Shown one piece after another: positions 23,692 through 36,149 of a stretch of 64,000 bases of DNA. The translations under genes were made by a program, and so were the position numbers. The DNA comes from Polytrichum commune (taxonomy: Eukaryota > Streptophyta > Polytrichopsida > Polytrichales > Polytrichaceae): contig OX485803.1 in NCBI GenBank assembly GCA_950295325.1, positions 48,315,554 through 48,379,553 on the forward strand. Reading direction: 5' to 3'. Within the stretch, counting starts at the first letter, position 1. Each line of letters begins with the position of its first letter. The notes below the pieces were generated by a model that did not search any database, had not been told where the DNA came from, and was given only the letters and a program-made list of their open reading frames with translations.

Positions 23692-24478
23692 CAGTCCACC
23701 CTCTATAAGTGTTACCTCTATAAGTGTTAAAATTCCATAAGTGTTAATATTTTTTCTACTCCCTACTTGGGGAGACTACAATAACGTTAAGTGTTAAGTG
23801 TTAACTGATTGGCTACTCCCCTCTTTGTAATTTTGCCCTCTATATCTGTTAACTTATTATTATACTATATAATACCATACAATACAATATACTGTAACAT
23901 AGCACATGTAATATACTGTAACATACTATAACATACTATAACATACCCCCCATTTAGAGATTATTAGGGTTTAGGATATTGACTGCAAGTCCCTCCCTCG
24001 TCAACTTAGTTTACCCTAGCAGGTTGAGCCAGTCTACCAACGTTCGAATTTATGAGAATGTTGTTTTTGAATTTCAGACTTGTAGGGCGAATCACGTACC
24101 ATTAGAAAGCTATTGAGGAGAAGATTCCAATGGTAGTAGTTTTGTCGAATTCCGACTTCTAACGAGTGAGTTATGGTTGGCCGAAATCTGCCTTCCAAGT
24201 CTCCTGCGGCAGCGGCGGCGAGATTGAGAAAGAGATTGATCACCTACATGTGAATCAGCTCTAGCAGACCTCTATAGATGCCTTCTTCCATCCTAGAGGA
24301 GTGGAAATGGAGGAGTGAGACTCCTCAATTGTATTTTGGAACTTCATTTGGTATTATAACAATATTTTACTTGTGTTACATTTATACGTGTTATGTTTTG
24401 ATTTGTTAAACTCTATATTTCTATAAGTGTTAACAATATTACCACTCCCAATTGTTAACACTTATAGAGGGTGGACTG
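23692..24478. mobile_element. pogo-type MITE, CAGTCCACCC family
   Basis: 787-bp element with perfect 23-bp inverted ends starting CAGTCCACCCTCTATAAG and TA duplicated at 23690-23691 and 24479-24480. Subterminal AAGTGTTA units recur inside both ends. The minus strand at 24034-24243 has a 69-codon open frame with no recognised motif. An ATACTATAACAT minisatellite-like stretch lies at about 23860-23945. The intact termini suggest mobility in the not too distant past. Confidence 0.75.
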
Positions 24479-24480
24479 TA

Positions 24481-26640
24481 CTAAGGCAAGGCATCTTGGG
24501 TGAGCGCTCTTTAATACATTAAGTCTTGCTTGATGCTTTCAACTGCTCGTGGAGTGCGAGAGAGATTCATTGTGGCACAATTACCTAAAGTCTTGCCCTC
24601 CCTCCGAGTGGCTGAGTTTTTTTTTGTGTGTCATTTATAGCCTTGGATGTTTGGCCTACTATCTCAAAATAAATAAATCAAATTGCATTTTATGACTTAG
24701 ATTAAGGCATGTGGTTCTATTGTGGCCACTTCCAACTTCATGGACAATGTAGTAGACCGTTGGATTAATGGGGAATTGTCTTATCTAATTAGTATTCACA
24801 AACTATCGCAAATCGTCATGTCAAATTTCATAATAAGAGGAATCATAATGAACGTGCAAAAATCCATGGAGGTCAAAGTAATTTTTTTTAAAGTGATCAC
24901 ATTTGCCTTCTCAATTTATTAATTATTAAAATGGCAAACATATTATGAGTATATATATATCTGATGTTGTAACACATGCCATTTTTTTGGTGTTTGTTCT
25001 TGACTACAAGTTGTGCAAGGTACCACTCAAATAAGATATTCAATCAAGAAGAGCAACCACATGAGGCCACATGCCTTACATTGGCATGAATAAAAGAAAC
25101 TTCAAAACATCAAATGATATAAGTTAAGCTTCCCTATTCTCCACCCATTCCCAGATGGTCACAAACTAGTATTTGTAATTGGTAAGTAAATGAAAGAATA
25201 CCACTATATATGCACTTAGATTGCCCCATGCTAATTTATTGACATTGCACACCAATTTGAATATTTGAAACCACAATAATAAAACATATTATTTATTATT
25301 TTATTAAGGCTTCTATTTGGATGAATTAACAAAATTGTAAAATTTTGTGATATATTTATGTCCCAAGGTAATTTGCATGGATAAAAGAGTTATTTGTGAA
25401 GTAAAGGAGACGAAACCATGGGTTTAGTTCCAAACCACGAGTTTATAAGAATTAACATAATGCTACATAGGTCGTCATACATGTGATGTGTATGACGACC
25501 TATGTACTACCAGTTGTCTTAATGCTCAAATTACCATACACAAAGAAAGGTGTCAAGCAATTGAAAAAAAGCTTTCTAGCATGTCCTACTAGGATGGGCG
25601 GGCCAAGCTAGCCTTGCATAGGCCCATCTGGAATTTAAGACGATGGGTCACATGCACATACCCTATTTTAGTTCTTAAAGTTCTCTCAAAGTTTGAGAGG
25701 TGGGAATAGGAGGTCCCAAAAGTTTCACCCGACTTTCAAAATAGGCTCCAATCTTATGACGAGCTTACGAGCTCTTCATAAAAAGTTTTCTCAAAGATTG
25801 GCCAAACCCACAGTTTTGTCCGCCTTGAGAGACTTTGCGGATAACTCGAAAGAGGCAACCTATTTGTGAAGGCAACCCAACTGCACATATCAATGTCCCT
25901 TTTAAGGTTGAGGCATCTATAACCAATAGAATAAAAAAGTTTACAAAATTTTATGAGGAATAAGAGCATCGAATTATTTTTCTTGCAAAGAGAAACAAAT
26001 TCTAAGGAGAATGCAATTTTTTTTCATGAATGTGGAAATTACTACAAATTTTGAAGCAGTCAAGTTCATGGTAACACATGGTCGACCTATAGGTGAACCC
26101 ATAACCGCTCATCTAAACCCTAATTCTTGATTATGACAATTATCAAAACTCTTACGAGGTAATCCATCACAAGCCGCCACCACCACATAAATCTTAAATA
26201 TGTTCGCTTAAAATTTTTATAAATCTCATACGCGTTAGCATTACATGACCCCAGTGAGCAATGGACTTGGTCAACTATGGATACCTCAACCTTAAACAAC
26301 ATTGGCTCTAGAGAAGAAGTTGGGTATTGCCATGTGTCTCATGAATTGGCCAAAAGTATTGAGATTTACTAGCAACCTGTCTTATGAAGCCGCTATAGCA
26401 TATCCTACTTCTATTGAGAAACCTTTATCATGTGCTAAAGTGGAAATTGACGACCTCTGCCTTTATTATTAACAGAATCATCATGTGTATTTGAAAAGGA
26501 ATTAAAGTGCATCATAAAACCAAAAGAGGAGCCAAGACTTAGTCCGGATCCCTCGGGAAAAATCATCTAATTCAAAAATAGGGTCAACTTCCAGTGAAAG
26601 CTTTGTTTAAAAAAAAAAGTGGTTCAAACAAATCACCTAC
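24481..26640. other. AT-rich intergenic with one perfect hairpin
   Basis: No supported gene. A perfect palindromic hairpin lies at 25464-25506 (listed separately). The phrase TTGCCCCATGCTAATTTAT near 25223 recurs near 30134, a fragment of an undefined dispersed repeat. Confidence 0.4.
25464..25506. repeat. Perfect hairpin, 17-bp arms
   Basis: TACATAGGTCGTCATAC and its exact complement are separated by 9 nt. It may be a recent inverted duplication or a very short foldback element. Confidence 0.7.
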
Positions 26641-26649
26641 CTGCAGTGA

Positions 26650-26740
26650 ACCAAATGTTTGCAAGCTTGGCCTCATGAGCTGCTTCATATTCTGCATTTG
26701 TAAGCTCAAAATACTCCATCTTATGCTTCTTATGGGCCAT
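26650..26740 (-). other. Exon-like coding fragment or Copia RNase H scrap
   Basis: On the minus strand a short open stretch reads KKHKMEYFELTNAEY, then EAAHEAKLANIWF. The spacing of T, AEY, AA, EA and IW equals that of the Copia RNase H motif (T-E-A-E-Y-x-A-A-x-E-A-x-x-x-x-I-W). It is followed by CTGCAG/GTAGGT, a good splice donor, and preceded by a plausible AG acceptor. It may thus be an isolated captured exon instead. The piece is too short to decide. Confidence 0.3.
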
Positions 26741-27499
26741 CCTTGCATATGCAATGTCATTCCAAGTATGTACTATGGTAAATTTGCATTGCAACCATAC
26801 TCTGCTCCAAATACATATTTCTATACCTAGTGCATCAAATGTGCTAATAATAGCACATTGAAGGCACATCCCAAGCACTATGTGTTTGACATAATTTGAT
26901 GTTCAACTTCAAATCCAAGGTGTTATGTGACATTTTCACAAAAAAAAAGAATTTCAATTGACATCTACATTTTTGTTCAAAATGTCGCCTCAATGTTAGA
27001 TGCATGGCAGTTCACATTATTTCAATTTCTAATGTGTCAATTGAAGGGCATTTTTTTGGTGCATAAAGAACAACCGGCATTGTTACAAGAAGCTATGGTC
27101 AACTTAAAATTCTTGGTGAGTGGCTTAAATTGCTTCTCAAGCTTAACCAAGTAGTATTTATTCCTACACGTTAACAATCCATTAGGCTCGCTTGTATGGC
27201 ACTCTCAATGTCTCCAATCATGTACAAACACATATACATCTCAAGCTATCCTATGTGCACCTACACGAACAATTTGAGAACCTTGGCTTCTAAAACCTCA
27301 TGATCATAACAAGGAAAGGAAATGAAAAGCAAAGAGAGTGCCATGTACTTTAATTGGCATGAATGTGAGCCAATTAGCCTTATACTGATCATGATCAATC
27401 ATGATGTAGGATAAGGTGTTTTACCTTCCCTCCAGAAGGTGGGCTATGATGCTTAATATAGTTATTGTAGTCTAGTCTAGAGCTAGTGACATTGTTCCT
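26741..27499. other. Intergenic, nothing recognised
   Basis: No gene motif was seen. Confidence 0.35.
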
Positions 27500-29704
27500 A
27501 AGGCTAGGGGGGGGGATAGGTGTATGCTTATTATGTAATTTTATTTTCTTAAGAAATAGATACGTATGGTATGAAATGGCGTTTCAATGTAAATTTTCAT
27601 GAGATTTTAGTGATGGAATTTGGAATGTTGATGTTGTTGAGTTTGTTTATGGAGTGTTTGTGTATGGCTCTTCAAACCCTAGCCATTATATTTATGAGAT
27701 TTTTTTTTTTTTTTTTGTGTCCCAATCATTATTTTGTAGGTGTCTATTAGTGGGTTGTACTTGGTGTGTTCATGTTTGAGGGCTTGTTTTAAATACATAT
27801 TGTGGCAATGTGTGAATTCTATAAGTTGTAGTGTGTAGGAGGGGAGGGGATGATTGGTGTTTGGCTATTGGTGGGGGTTTCTAGGATGCATAAGATGTAT
27901 GGTCTAAGTTTGGCTAGGCATGAGTATGGTAAGTTTATGCATGTGCATTGGAGGATCCAACCTGGGATTGTTGAGTAAGGGGTTGTGTTATCGTGGGTGC
28001 CTACATTGGCTAGGGTGTAGAACCATGTGAGTTTGGTTGCTTGTAGTGTTTGATGAGGTGTATTGTTTTGTTGTGGCTAGCAATTATGAGGCCCTTGAGG
28101 TGTTGATTTAACATGTGGATAGGAGGTCGGGCCATGTATCTCTATATTGTTGGGGCATAAGGTGCAGTTGGGGTTGGGGTGAGTGAGGGTCCATAAGATA
28201 CATTTTCTATGGTTTCCCATGTAATGTGCATAATATATTATCAAGGTTTGCATGATTTGAACATATGATATTCATAGGACTTTCTAGAAACAATTGGATA
28301 ATTTGTGGTTGATTTGGTTGTTTGAAAGCCACTTGTCCACATATGGGAATTTGTTTTTGGCAACAACACTTTCATGTTTATGGTGTTCCTTGTTAATGGT
28401 CGTATGTAAGTTGTGCATGGTTCCATCACATGTGGCGGTCAGGCAACTTGCTAGCTAGTATGGGTAGTGTGTGCTATGTGGGGGATGGGCATGGTTTTGT
28501 CCTTGTGTACTCCCTCATTTGCTAGGGTGTTTGCTTTCTCATACTAGTGAAACATGTATGTGCTCGGACTTTGTGGATTGAAATTTTATGTGTGGTCTAG
28601 TATATTGTGGCGTACAATTGCAGCTATGAGTAGATTGTATGGGTGGTAATGTTGTGAAGATGGGTGTTTAGTGTGGTTGTTGATACAAATATGTTGATGA
28701 CGTTGTTTGTAAAGACAAAAGTGTCGAGGCAGGTGGTTTGTATGGTTTTATGGCACTTAGTATGGCATTAAGTTAAACTTGGAGGATGTTTTGATAGCCT
28801 TGCAATCTTTATGATATTTGGATATTGTTGTTTGAGTTGTATATGTTAGAGTCAACAATAATGCCTTCTATATTTCCTTGAGAGTTTTGGTGGTGGTGGT
28901 GGTGGTGGTGGTGGAGGGGGGGGGGGGGGTGATGTGGCAGTGCTCACATGGTAAGGTAGGATGACGGTTGCCTTCGGGGGGGGGGGGGGGGTTCAATTAT
29001 GGGTGCAACTATCCACGTGTGGGAGAGTTTGACATTGTATGATGGGGGCATGAGTTGGTTTTGGTTATATGAATATTGTGTGTTTTTTGTAGGATATTTT
29101 GGAAGTTTTGTGGGGTGTGTGTATTTCTTGGTGGGTTTGTCTGGTTGTGTATGCATATTGTGGATGTGGGGAATGGTTTTGTGTATTGATAGTATTTTGG
29201 TCATTCTAGTGTGGGGTTGTAGCATATCGTTTGTGTTGGGATGGTTGCAATTGTGTGGATATCAACATGTTGATTAAAGGGGAGTTGTTGGGTTATTGAA
29301 TCTCGGTGGTTAACTATTAGGATAGTTGTTGTCTTGGATTCATCTTTGGCGCCCATTATGGCCCAATATATTGCTTCAAGAATGGTATTGTGGTCGGTTG
29401 GGTGTGCAAGTCCATTATTGGTCCATTTGGAGTTTTGGGCATGTCCCATAGACCAAAAAAGGATGTCTCGGTTGTGAGGTGAGTTATAGTGTGTGAGTTG
29501 TAGGGGGTATATGAGAGGGGAGGAGTAATAGGAGTGGGTGATGTTAAATGACTCTAAAAGAAGTTTTGTGATTTCGGGGTGTAAGGTGTGGTGTTGGTTG
29601 ATGGAGGAGATAGCTTTCAGGGATTTTTTCTTTTCTTGGGTAGGGTGATTATGTATCTTTGTATTAGGCAAAGAAATTTGCCAATAAATAGAGAATTCAT
29701 ACAA
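27500..29704 (-). pseudogene. Second LINE lineage: RNase H plus conserved C-terminus, RT missing
   Basis: Decayed non-LTR retrotransposon polyprotein with an A/C-rich sense strand. From 29704 downward an open frame of 167 codons reads LLLESFNITHSYYSSP and AIYWAIMGAKDES. Past a TGA at 29201 the frame continues as PKYYQYTKPF. After two poly-G tracts (28917-28930 and 28977-28991, plus strand) an RNase H domain follows. FVFTNNVINIF (28690-28721) is the strand with the catalytic Asp, here mutated to Asn; IHKVRAHT (about 28560-28581) is next. ANTLANEGVHKDK (28497-28535) contains the last RNase H block. The C-terminal region reads FPYVDKWLSNNQINHKLSN, YAHYMGNHRK, CTLC, AKLRPYILCI and EFTHCHN in order, ending near 27500. 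Frames change several times. No reverse transcriptase block fits in the 400 bp between the N-terminal part and RNase H, so RT was probably deleted. From memory the block order matches LINE polyproteins of green algae and other streptophytes; this was not checked. Confidence 0.75.
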
Positions 29705-30915
29705 GCATCAAAATTATGAGGAAAGTGGCTATAAGCACAATTTGAATTTGCTAGATATCTCGCACTAATTATGTATTTCGTATCCTATGAGGAGTGGGTG
29801 TAGAGAGAAAAAATGTCCATTCACGACCTGCTCAATGTAAAGGTCTTTATAAATTGTTGATTTATTCGGTTAAGTATATGAATGGTTTATGATCACAATT
29901 TCATGAATACCCTATTACAATATTGAAGTACACTGTTTCATGTTTAAAACAAGATTGGGACTCCTCATCGTACATTATCGACCAATGCATATGACTTGGC
30001 ATGGCTTTCCATGGCCCCCCACTTTTATCCTAATAGGAGCGTGAGTTCATTATAATGATGAGATTGCCACAGTCTATAAATTTGTGTAACGTGGTTGCAT
30101 ACCTTGATGACCATCTACATTAATATGTGCAATTAGGTTGCCCCATGCTAATTTATCGACATTTTGCATATGTTGGATCTAGATTGGAGACACCTTTCAG
30201 GTATTTAAGTTGGTGGTCATGAGCATTTTTGGATTGGCTAGTAAATGTACCTCGATAGAGACTCATCACAACCGTGTGTCTTTTTATGATCCATTCTCGA
30301 AGCCCCACCTGACCACTTAGAAATAGGTGTCCGATTAAGATAAGTAACCAAATTAAGCACGTCTACTTCAAAGAAAACTCTCCACTCAATTAAAAATAAA
30401 ATAAACTTTATCAAAACTTGGATCCAATTCTGAGTCCAAAAGGAAGATGTATGATGAGGTGTTTTGGACCCCAAGTTTCTTGGACCTGCACCCTAATGTA
30501 AACCCACCCTTCATAAGGATTGGGCCAATTCCACCAATGTCACTCACGACTGTGCTTTCAATGACCTCCCATTCGTGAAGGAAACAAGAAGCATATGTGA
30601 GCACAAGCCACGTGCGAGATTCGTTAAATATGTTGCCAGTGTTGTGTATATCTTGAGTGCACTTGGAGATGTCTTGTTCTCAAGGATAACTTACTTGTCC
30701 TTTTGCAGCTATTGATGCCCTTATTGTGTTCTCTTTATTAATAGGAAACTATTACGTACCCATATTAGCATTTTGACATGATTGGCATAGATTGGTATCA
30801 TCAGTTCCCAAAGCTCATGTACAGTAACACTTAACTTACATGATACACACAATTAAGAGTGGCATTATAACTGGTGTGCCATGCTAATTGTAGTGGGAGC
30901 AATGGAATTGTAGGC
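29705..30915. other. Intergenic, nothing recognised
   Basis: No supported gene. It contains the TTGCCCCATGCTAATTTAT phrase near 30134 that is shared with about 25223. Confidence 0.35.
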
Positions 30916-30918
30916 TAA

Positions 30919-31431
30919 GGGCCACTTCACACACGAGACTGAGAGCCCGTGACCATCGCATTTCAAGCACTCTCATTGGTGGGAAAGGCGGAGTCAGTAC
31001 AAGTTTGCTTCACACTACGCTTGAGGGACCACCGGAGTATGTGAATGCAAGATGGATGTAAAGTCTACATGGATTCCTACATGACATTCAATGGATCATG
31101 TTTCATGGTCACTTGGACTGTTTTTAAAAACCACCTCTTGAAGGTAGGCCTAACACAAAACCGGGAGATCATGGCACTCCGAACGCTCACAACCGTTGAT
31201 TTATTCTAGTTTATCATGTGTGAGGACCCGCATGAGTAAGATTTCATTGAAATAGCATTTGGTTGAGAGTCCAGTCACATACGACTTCACACTACACTTG
31301 AGGGCCCGTGATCACACTACATGATTTTGGAGGTGTGTTGGGACAGCCTTTGGACACTTTCTTTTGGGCTCTCAGAATTTCATGGTCACGGCTCTTGCTC
31401 GAGGGCTCTTGGCTCATGTGTGAAGTGGCCC
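30919..31431. mobile_element. Harbinger-type MITE, GGGCCACTT family, copy 2
   Basis: 513-bp element with ends GGGCCACTTCACACA and its complement, flanked by TAA (30916-30918 and 31432-31434). It is the reverse-orientation copy of 11340-11842 over its whole length. The 99-codon minus-strand frame across it is a by-product. Confidence 0.75.
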
Positions 31432-31434
31432 TAA

Positions 31435-34400
31435 GGAATATGATGCATGATGGCTTGACAGAGAAGGAAATGGTGGACTTGCTGCCGAATTTTTGGAGAT
31501 CCTTGAGATCTATGCCTTCACCAAAGTTGTAGATCGCACTATGAACTAGATTGGGTTGAGTTTCGTATGGAGAGCATGTTTTGAGCAACATAATTCATAG
31601 AAGAGGTGTTTGCTAGATGGCTGGAACAAGATTTGACGAGTATGTGGATGTGATTATAGAAACGGATCTACGTTTCTTTGTTATTGAAGAGGAAAGTCGA
31701 AGGAGAGGATCTAGGTGCTTGAATATTGCTTGAGATTTGTGCCTTGTGATTGTAGTGACATTAGATTAGATCTTGACAAACCATCACATGAGGAGAGTTG
31801 CCACACTACAAACAAAGGAAGGAGGGCACTTTGCACAAAGCTTTGATGCTCTCACCACATAAGTCTAGGTGGGGTACATGCATGCTTCAGAGTTGGAGAC
31901 CTGGTTTCAACCCAAATAACCCTAGTAATCTACTACTTGGGTATTGCTTAGGAACTTGTCTTATGGACACCTTGACCAAGCATATGAGATTGTTGCAACC
32001 CTAAGAGAAGTGGTAAGGGTAGATGCATCAAATGACAAAGCAAGAGATCCAAAATTCTAAATAAATATAATGGTGAACAAAAATATGGGTTATAATCATC
32101 ATCTTGGAATATGATGAAACCATTCCACCCCAAAAAAAGTAGTTGTAGACTATGACAATCTCCCTCTAAGTTGTAAAGGATGCATAGTTGGACACACAAA
32201 GTAAAGGAAACTACAAAAAAAACCATATAAGAGAGATTGAGGGCCGCTTCATGCACCCCTTCCACCCCAACAAGGCAAATGGAAATTAAGATAAAGAGGT
32301 AGACCAAGATGGATATTAACAAGTTAGAAAAGAGATAACCAAAAGAACATCTTTGATGCAAGAGAGGACACATATGAGAGGAGTTTGCAAGAGTATGAAC
32401 AAAGGGTTGAGGCAAGGTCATTAGCCTTTGAAATCACTTCAAGTAAGTATAAGGCAAATTTAGGGCTATTAAAACAAATGGAGGCCCTAGCCGAACTAAT
32501 GAGGTTGCATGGAGAGTTGCATCCCAAGGTAAGAATACAATATCCAACTATAGAGCAAGGGATATTGGGCATGTGGAGATCCAAGAAGTTGCAACGCCAA
32601 TCACCAAAGAGGTGGCAACATATGGAGCATGGAGCTCGTCATCCAAGTTTTTGGATAAACACCTTCTTCTTTTTTTGAGAAATTTTTAGTAGTTAGATCA
32701 ACTCTTCTCTATAAACTTTGATTTAATAATAAATGATGAAATTGGTGATCCTTAAGTGAAGTAGAGGATTAGTAGGCTAAGGGGGTTCAATGTTTTCCAC
32801 TATTGGCAAGAGACAACAAGAGGTTTAATTAAGGGTCATAGACATGTGCAAAATGTGGAGAATTAGGAAACCCTTTTTGAGCTTGGCTATGGACAAACAT
32901 ATATTTTGAGAGCCGAATCTCTTGTATTTTTCTCAAGTATATCTTTGTAGGCCATGAGCAGAAAGTCAGTGAGAAAGTGACTTGAGAGCAAGTATCTGAA
33001 GGTTGAAATCCCTCTTGAATTAAGAGAGGATAGTCTATGATTGTAAACTCAATCAAGCGCCATGGCTTGTATATATCAATTGGGCGTGAGACTCCACATC
33101 CAATACATTGGTCTCTCAATTGTCTATGGTCGTGACAATTCACTCAATATGTATGTCTGAATCATTGTCTTCTTTGTTGAGAAGGGAGCATACATGAATT
33201 AAATGGTGCAATTGATTAGTACCATTGTCTGTGTTAGAAAGGAATTAGCAATTCAATTTCCAGGGTGTGAAACCTTCGACTTTAACAATTCAATTCCCAA
33301 GTGTGAGCTTGTAAGTTGCAATAATCTGAGAAGCCTAGTTGAGGAAGGGGAAAGTCATGAGTTGATGCATGTCCAGCGTTGCTCGGAGTTGAAGATCAAG
33401 GATCAAATGTCGTGAATGGCCTGTGTGAAAGAGGCCATTAACTTAAGACTTCTAAAAATGGCACACTAGGCGAATTAAAAGTGGCATTGGTGAATTTAAT
33501 GTTTTGTTTGCACTCAAATTTTGTGAGGCGATTGTGCTGCTTGCTATGGAAGATACCCTCCAACGCTAGGTTGGTGAGCGAAGTTCTATTAGCTTTCTTC
33601 TCTCATTTGAGGATGGAAACAATAATAGAAAACTATGCCCCAAAAAACCGTAGCCAGAAGCGGCTGTGGTTTTTTTGACCAGCCTGATCTGCAGTCGTTA
33701 AACAACTACAAAATTTTGTTTTTTTGTTTTGCGATTGTATTTTGAATTTTTTGGGGCGTGTAATATACCATTTTTTCAACAATATATTACAATCCCCCAA
33801 ATTTCTAAAATTTTACTCGCTAAACCAAAACCAACAGCACACACACACCAAATGTGATAAAATTAAAATTGGCGCTTTGGCAAACTTAAAAGTGGCACAA
33901 GGTAACACTGTGATGGGCATCTGCCACTTTTTAGGAGGCTTGCATTAACCCCTTGTGAATGCTCATGTGAAAGGTGGAGAGCATGGAATATCATCTATGA
34001 AGTCGGGATTATCCCATAATCAATGGAAACCCTAGACATAGCTCCCATAAAGGAAGGGTTGGGCAAATCCACAAGCAAGTGTTACACTATAGAGATTTGA
34101 CAACTACTTGGTACATCTTGACCATGGTCTATTGATTCATCAAATGGCTTCGTATTGAGATTTAGGTAACAAAGTTATAGTGAATTAAGTATTTTATGTT
34201 AAAGATTAGTAGTTAGATAAATTGGCCTTTATCTTTTGCATATTTATTGAATAAGTTTATTTTAATCAACAAACTCTATATTGACATAAAGAATCTAAAT
34301 AAAAGCATTTAAACTACCCACAAAAGATGGATTCCATAAGATTATCACAGTTAAATGTTGCTTATAAAAGGGTCATTAGAGATTAATCTATGAATTATCC

Positions 34401-35204
34401 TTAGACTCAATGAACCAAATACCCACATGAAGTGTAATTAAAGCAAACCAATATAAAGGAGAAAGTATGACATAGGCATATGTATTAACTTGTTATGGCC
34501 TATGGTTTTGGAAAATTATATGATGATATCCTTTAGTCGGTTCATGTAAGGACAATTAGTCTACGGAGTCATTAAACAAAATATAAAGCAATGAATGCTA
34601 CCAACCCCGTAGGGTTTATTCTACAGTATTTCTTGATCCACTAAGTTATCAAATAATTAATGCGAGATCATTATTCATATCGGGGTGCCCGTAGCCCTGA
34701 TTACATGTGTTTATTGGCTACTAAAAAATGAGTTGTGAGTCCTTGCATTGCAATCCATGGTTTAGCGAGCCGTTACTACTGGACTATGGTTGTAAAAGAG
34801 AGATTGCACAATTGCATATACTGCTTTGAGTGACCCTTGAGTCAACCTTGGCTTATCCCTAAAAATCATATAAAATTATGTCCACCCTCATAATCCTATT
34901 AATTATGTGAATAATGACCCTTAGATACAAAATCTCACACTTATTTAGTCTATCATGTGTTGTTTTGTTAAACGGAACCCAATCCAAAAACCTATCCACA
35001 AAACTCGACACCCAACTGCGACGTCCGAGATGTTGCCCCAAGTACATGAAACCTCAACAAGGCGACAATGATACTAGTTGTTGCAACAACTGCAAACCAA
35101 AAAGTAACATGTGTTGCGAAAGACTCAACACCTAGCAACATGATGTAGTTACTGCAACACTAACAACATGTAAGGTCGCAACAAATGTTGCGATAGCAGC
35201 AGTG
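31435..35204. other. Intergenic, no supported gene
   Basis: The most protein-like stretch is plus strand 32328-32600, open without an ATG. It is rich in Glu, Lys, Leu and Arg, would form a coiled coil (NIFDAREDTYERSLQEYEQ), and stops after two frames of low complexity. It may be a fragment of a retroelement gag or of a coiled-coil protein; neither can be shown. The rest is AT-rich and unassigned. Confidence 0.35.
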
Positions 35205-35213
35205 AACGACAAC

Positions 35214-35244
<31 letters not shown>

Positions 35245-35245
35245 G
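35205..35245. repeat. (CAA)n microsatellite
   Basis: About a dozen ACA/CAA units. The Thr-rich (plus) and Val-rich (minus) open frames crossing it are repeat artefacts. Confidence 0.9.
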
Positions 35246-36149
35246 TGCAAGAGAAGAGCCCAAATGCTCAATTGCCAAAACTACAATCAAGGTTGTGACA
35301 CCACCAAAAGGCTTGACGACTGCAACTGCAACTTCCACCAACAAAGGAGATGTCGAGAAAAACGATGATGATGCTTGGAGTGAACATGAACATGCTGCAA
35401 ATACCAATAGAGACATCCGCTCAACTAACCCAAGGTTGATAATCCCCTCTAAAATGGTGTGGTCCACAAGGATAACAATAAGGAAAAAAACAAGCTCTTT
35501 ACCTCCTTCATGATGCCAACCACTTGAACTACGCCCAAAGAAATTAAAGTCGTATGAAACATCACCCACTAAATCGTGATGAGTCTCCATTGAAGTATAT
35601 ATTAACTAAATGATTGACAACTTCAGTCCCAGAGGGAGCAATTTGTATTTCATTCAAATACTCAATCTTGGCAACTGATAACTTTGCAATCTTGACATAT
35701 GAGATAGAGATGCACAGTTGTGCTCGCAAATGTTTTTGACGAAAACAATTGTTGTTTCTTTCATCAATGAATTTTTGGCAGAATGAATAACAAATATTAA
35801 TGTAGAGGTTGTGAGGTTGTGAGGGTCATTTTTTGGGGTGAGACTTCATTGTGACAAGCTTGTGGAAAACATTGTATAGTTTTGTGAAATGGTCCATTAA
35901 AGACGCCTTCATTGAACCGATGAAGCAAGTTGGAGAAAATTTAGAACACGTACAATGATTTTTCAAAAAATTGTTATTGTGGTTGCAACTTTCGTATATC
36001 ATCATCAATCTCGATACATATTGCATTACAATACATCATGTATATGAATTAGTATGGTTCATACGTCCTTCTCATTATTGATCCACATCAGTTATATTGT
36101 AATAAATTAGTGTTATATGACAAGTCATGAAGACCACTACAATTAGCAT
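35246..36149. other. Intergenic, nothing recognised
   Basis: No gene motif or repeat partner was identified. Confidence 0.35.

Noticed and set aside
29201-29704. 167-codon minus-strand frame taken as a cellular gene
   Set aside because: The frame continues past its stop and leads into RNase H and other LINE blocks; it is part of the retroelement.
31948-32421. 157-codon hydrophobic minus-strand frame that looks like membrane segments
   Set aside because: It is antisense to a Lys/Glu-rich stretch, which automatically gives Leu/Phe-rich translation; no start context or family motif was found.
35132-35590. 152-codon Val-rich minus-strand frame and its Thr-rich plus-strand partner
   Set aside because: Driven by the (CAA)n microsatellite and adjoining low-complexity DNA.
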